The notes beneath the pieces were generated by a model that saw only the letters and a program-made list of their open reading frames with translations, did not search any database and was not told where the DNA came from. Of a stretch of DNA of 6,352 nt, positions 6,049 through 6,352 are shown piece after piece. The position numbers and the translations under genes are program-made. The stretch comes from an uncultured Campylobacter sp. Lineage in GTDB: Bacteria; Campylobacterota; Campylobacteria; Campylobacterales; Campylobacteraceae. How positions within the stretch are numbered: position 1 is the first letter of the stretch; every line of letters begins with the position of its first letter. The stretch covers positions 1 to 6,352 of the forward strand of contig NZ_CALIBB010000119.1 in NCBI RefSeq assembly GCF_938045595.1. Direction: 5' to 3'.

Positions 6049-6095
6049 CAGGATCGCCGGCGCATTTGAAATTTATCTAGGTCCGCCGGCGCGAT

Positions 6096-6158
6096 AGGGC
6101 GAGGCGGATCGTCTCGTCTATGCGCCGTTTGGACGGCGCGCGTATTTATGCTCGCCCT
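6096..6158. other. Nested stem-loop, possible structured RNA element
   Basis: Outer arms AGGGCGAG (6096-6103) and CTCGCCCT (6151-6158) pair perfectly over 8 bp. Inside, GCGCCGT (6122-6128) and ACGGCGC (6133-6139) form a second perfect 7 bp stem with a TTGG tetraloop on the plus strand. No gene overlaps it. It could be a small RNA, a regulatory leader, a 3' structure of a transcript entering from the right, or a mobile-element remnant. The element is symmetrical, so the strand is unknown. Confidence 0.4.
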
Positions 6159-6352
6159 GCACGCGCCTTAAACGGGCTCTAGGTTTGAAATTTAACCCGA
6201 GCGGGCTTGGAATTTTGAATTTAAGCGGATCTGGGCTTTGGCGGTCGGATCTGCTTGCGCGCCGCGCAGGACCGTATACGCGCTAGAATTATCGCCGCCG
6301 AGATAAAATTTCGCGCGACAGGCGCCGTAATGCGGCGGTATGAAAATCTAAA

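Larger units (their letters stand above)
5351..6352. other. About 1 kb without a convincing gene
   Basis: Open frames here reach at most about 100 codons (for example 5576-5875 plus and 5690-5998 minus). They are arginine- and cysteine-rich, lack family motifs, overlap each other on opposite strands and have no good ribosome site, so I do not call them. Positions 5400-5580 are AT-rich with repeated AAATTT strings alternating with GCG; from about 5730 to the end GC rises and inverted and direct repeats appear. It could be a decayed gene, a structured RNA region, or the upstream region of a gene beyond the window edge. Confidence 0.55.

Noticed and set aside
6055..6091. Two CGCCGGCG octamers as ends of a mobile element
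   Set aside because: Each octamer is its own palindrome, so the pair says nothing about terminal repeats, and there is no transposase or target duplication.
5909..6097. A 62-codon plus-strand frame
   Set aside because: It runs through the degenerate direct repeat and shows no protein features.

Overview
The window looks like a chromosomal segment of an epsilonproteobacterium (Campylobacterota), most likely a relatively GC-rich Campylobacter such as those of the C. gracilis / C. showae / C. rectus type. This is inferred from the many AAATTT-type strings between genes, the GC-rich codons of the genes, the AAGG/AAAGGAG ribosome sites, and the set of periplasmic respiratory proteins. No rRNA, tRNA, CRISPR array, insertion sequence or phage gene was seen. 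Five genes are supported.

Left block (374-3094, minus strand): a three-gene operon for periplasmic reduction of an organic electron acceptor. It is transcribed as a Tat-exported FAD protein of the fumarate reductase/flavocytochrome c family, then a small periplasmic tetraheme cytochrome matching the heme domain of Shewanella flavocytochrome c3, then a membrane-anchored NapC/NirT-type tetraheme quinol dehydrogenase that overlaps the previous gene by 4 bp (ATGA). Together they form a full chain: menaquinol -> NapC-type cytochrome -> tetraheme cytochrome -> flavoprotein -> alkene-type acid. The flavoprotein keeps the family's catalytic arginine and one carboxylate clamp, but it has lost the residues that hold the second carboxylate of fumarate. 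The real substrate is therefore probably not fumarate.

Middle (3095-4146): a 140 bp divergent promoter region, then a LysR-type regulator on the plus strand. The region holds a good sigma70-like promoter for the operon (TTGACT-N17-TAAAAT), an almost perfect 34 bp inverted repeat over its -10/start region, and a TATAAT for the regulator. This is the classic layout of a LysR regulator controlling the divergent operon, probably in response to the acceptor.

Right block (4361-5350, minus strand): a diheme cytochrome c of the TsdA family (thiosulfate dehydrogenase / tetrathionate reductase), convergent with the regulator gene and separated from it by a likely terminator. Both blocks are periplasmic electron-transfer systems and fit an asaccharolytic, anaerobically respiring organism.

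The flanks (1-373 and 5351-6352) hold no convincing gene. They contain stem-loops, notably a nested one at 6096-6158, and a degenerate direct repeat. The last kilobase is unusually empty for a Campylobacter and is the main unexplained part of the window.
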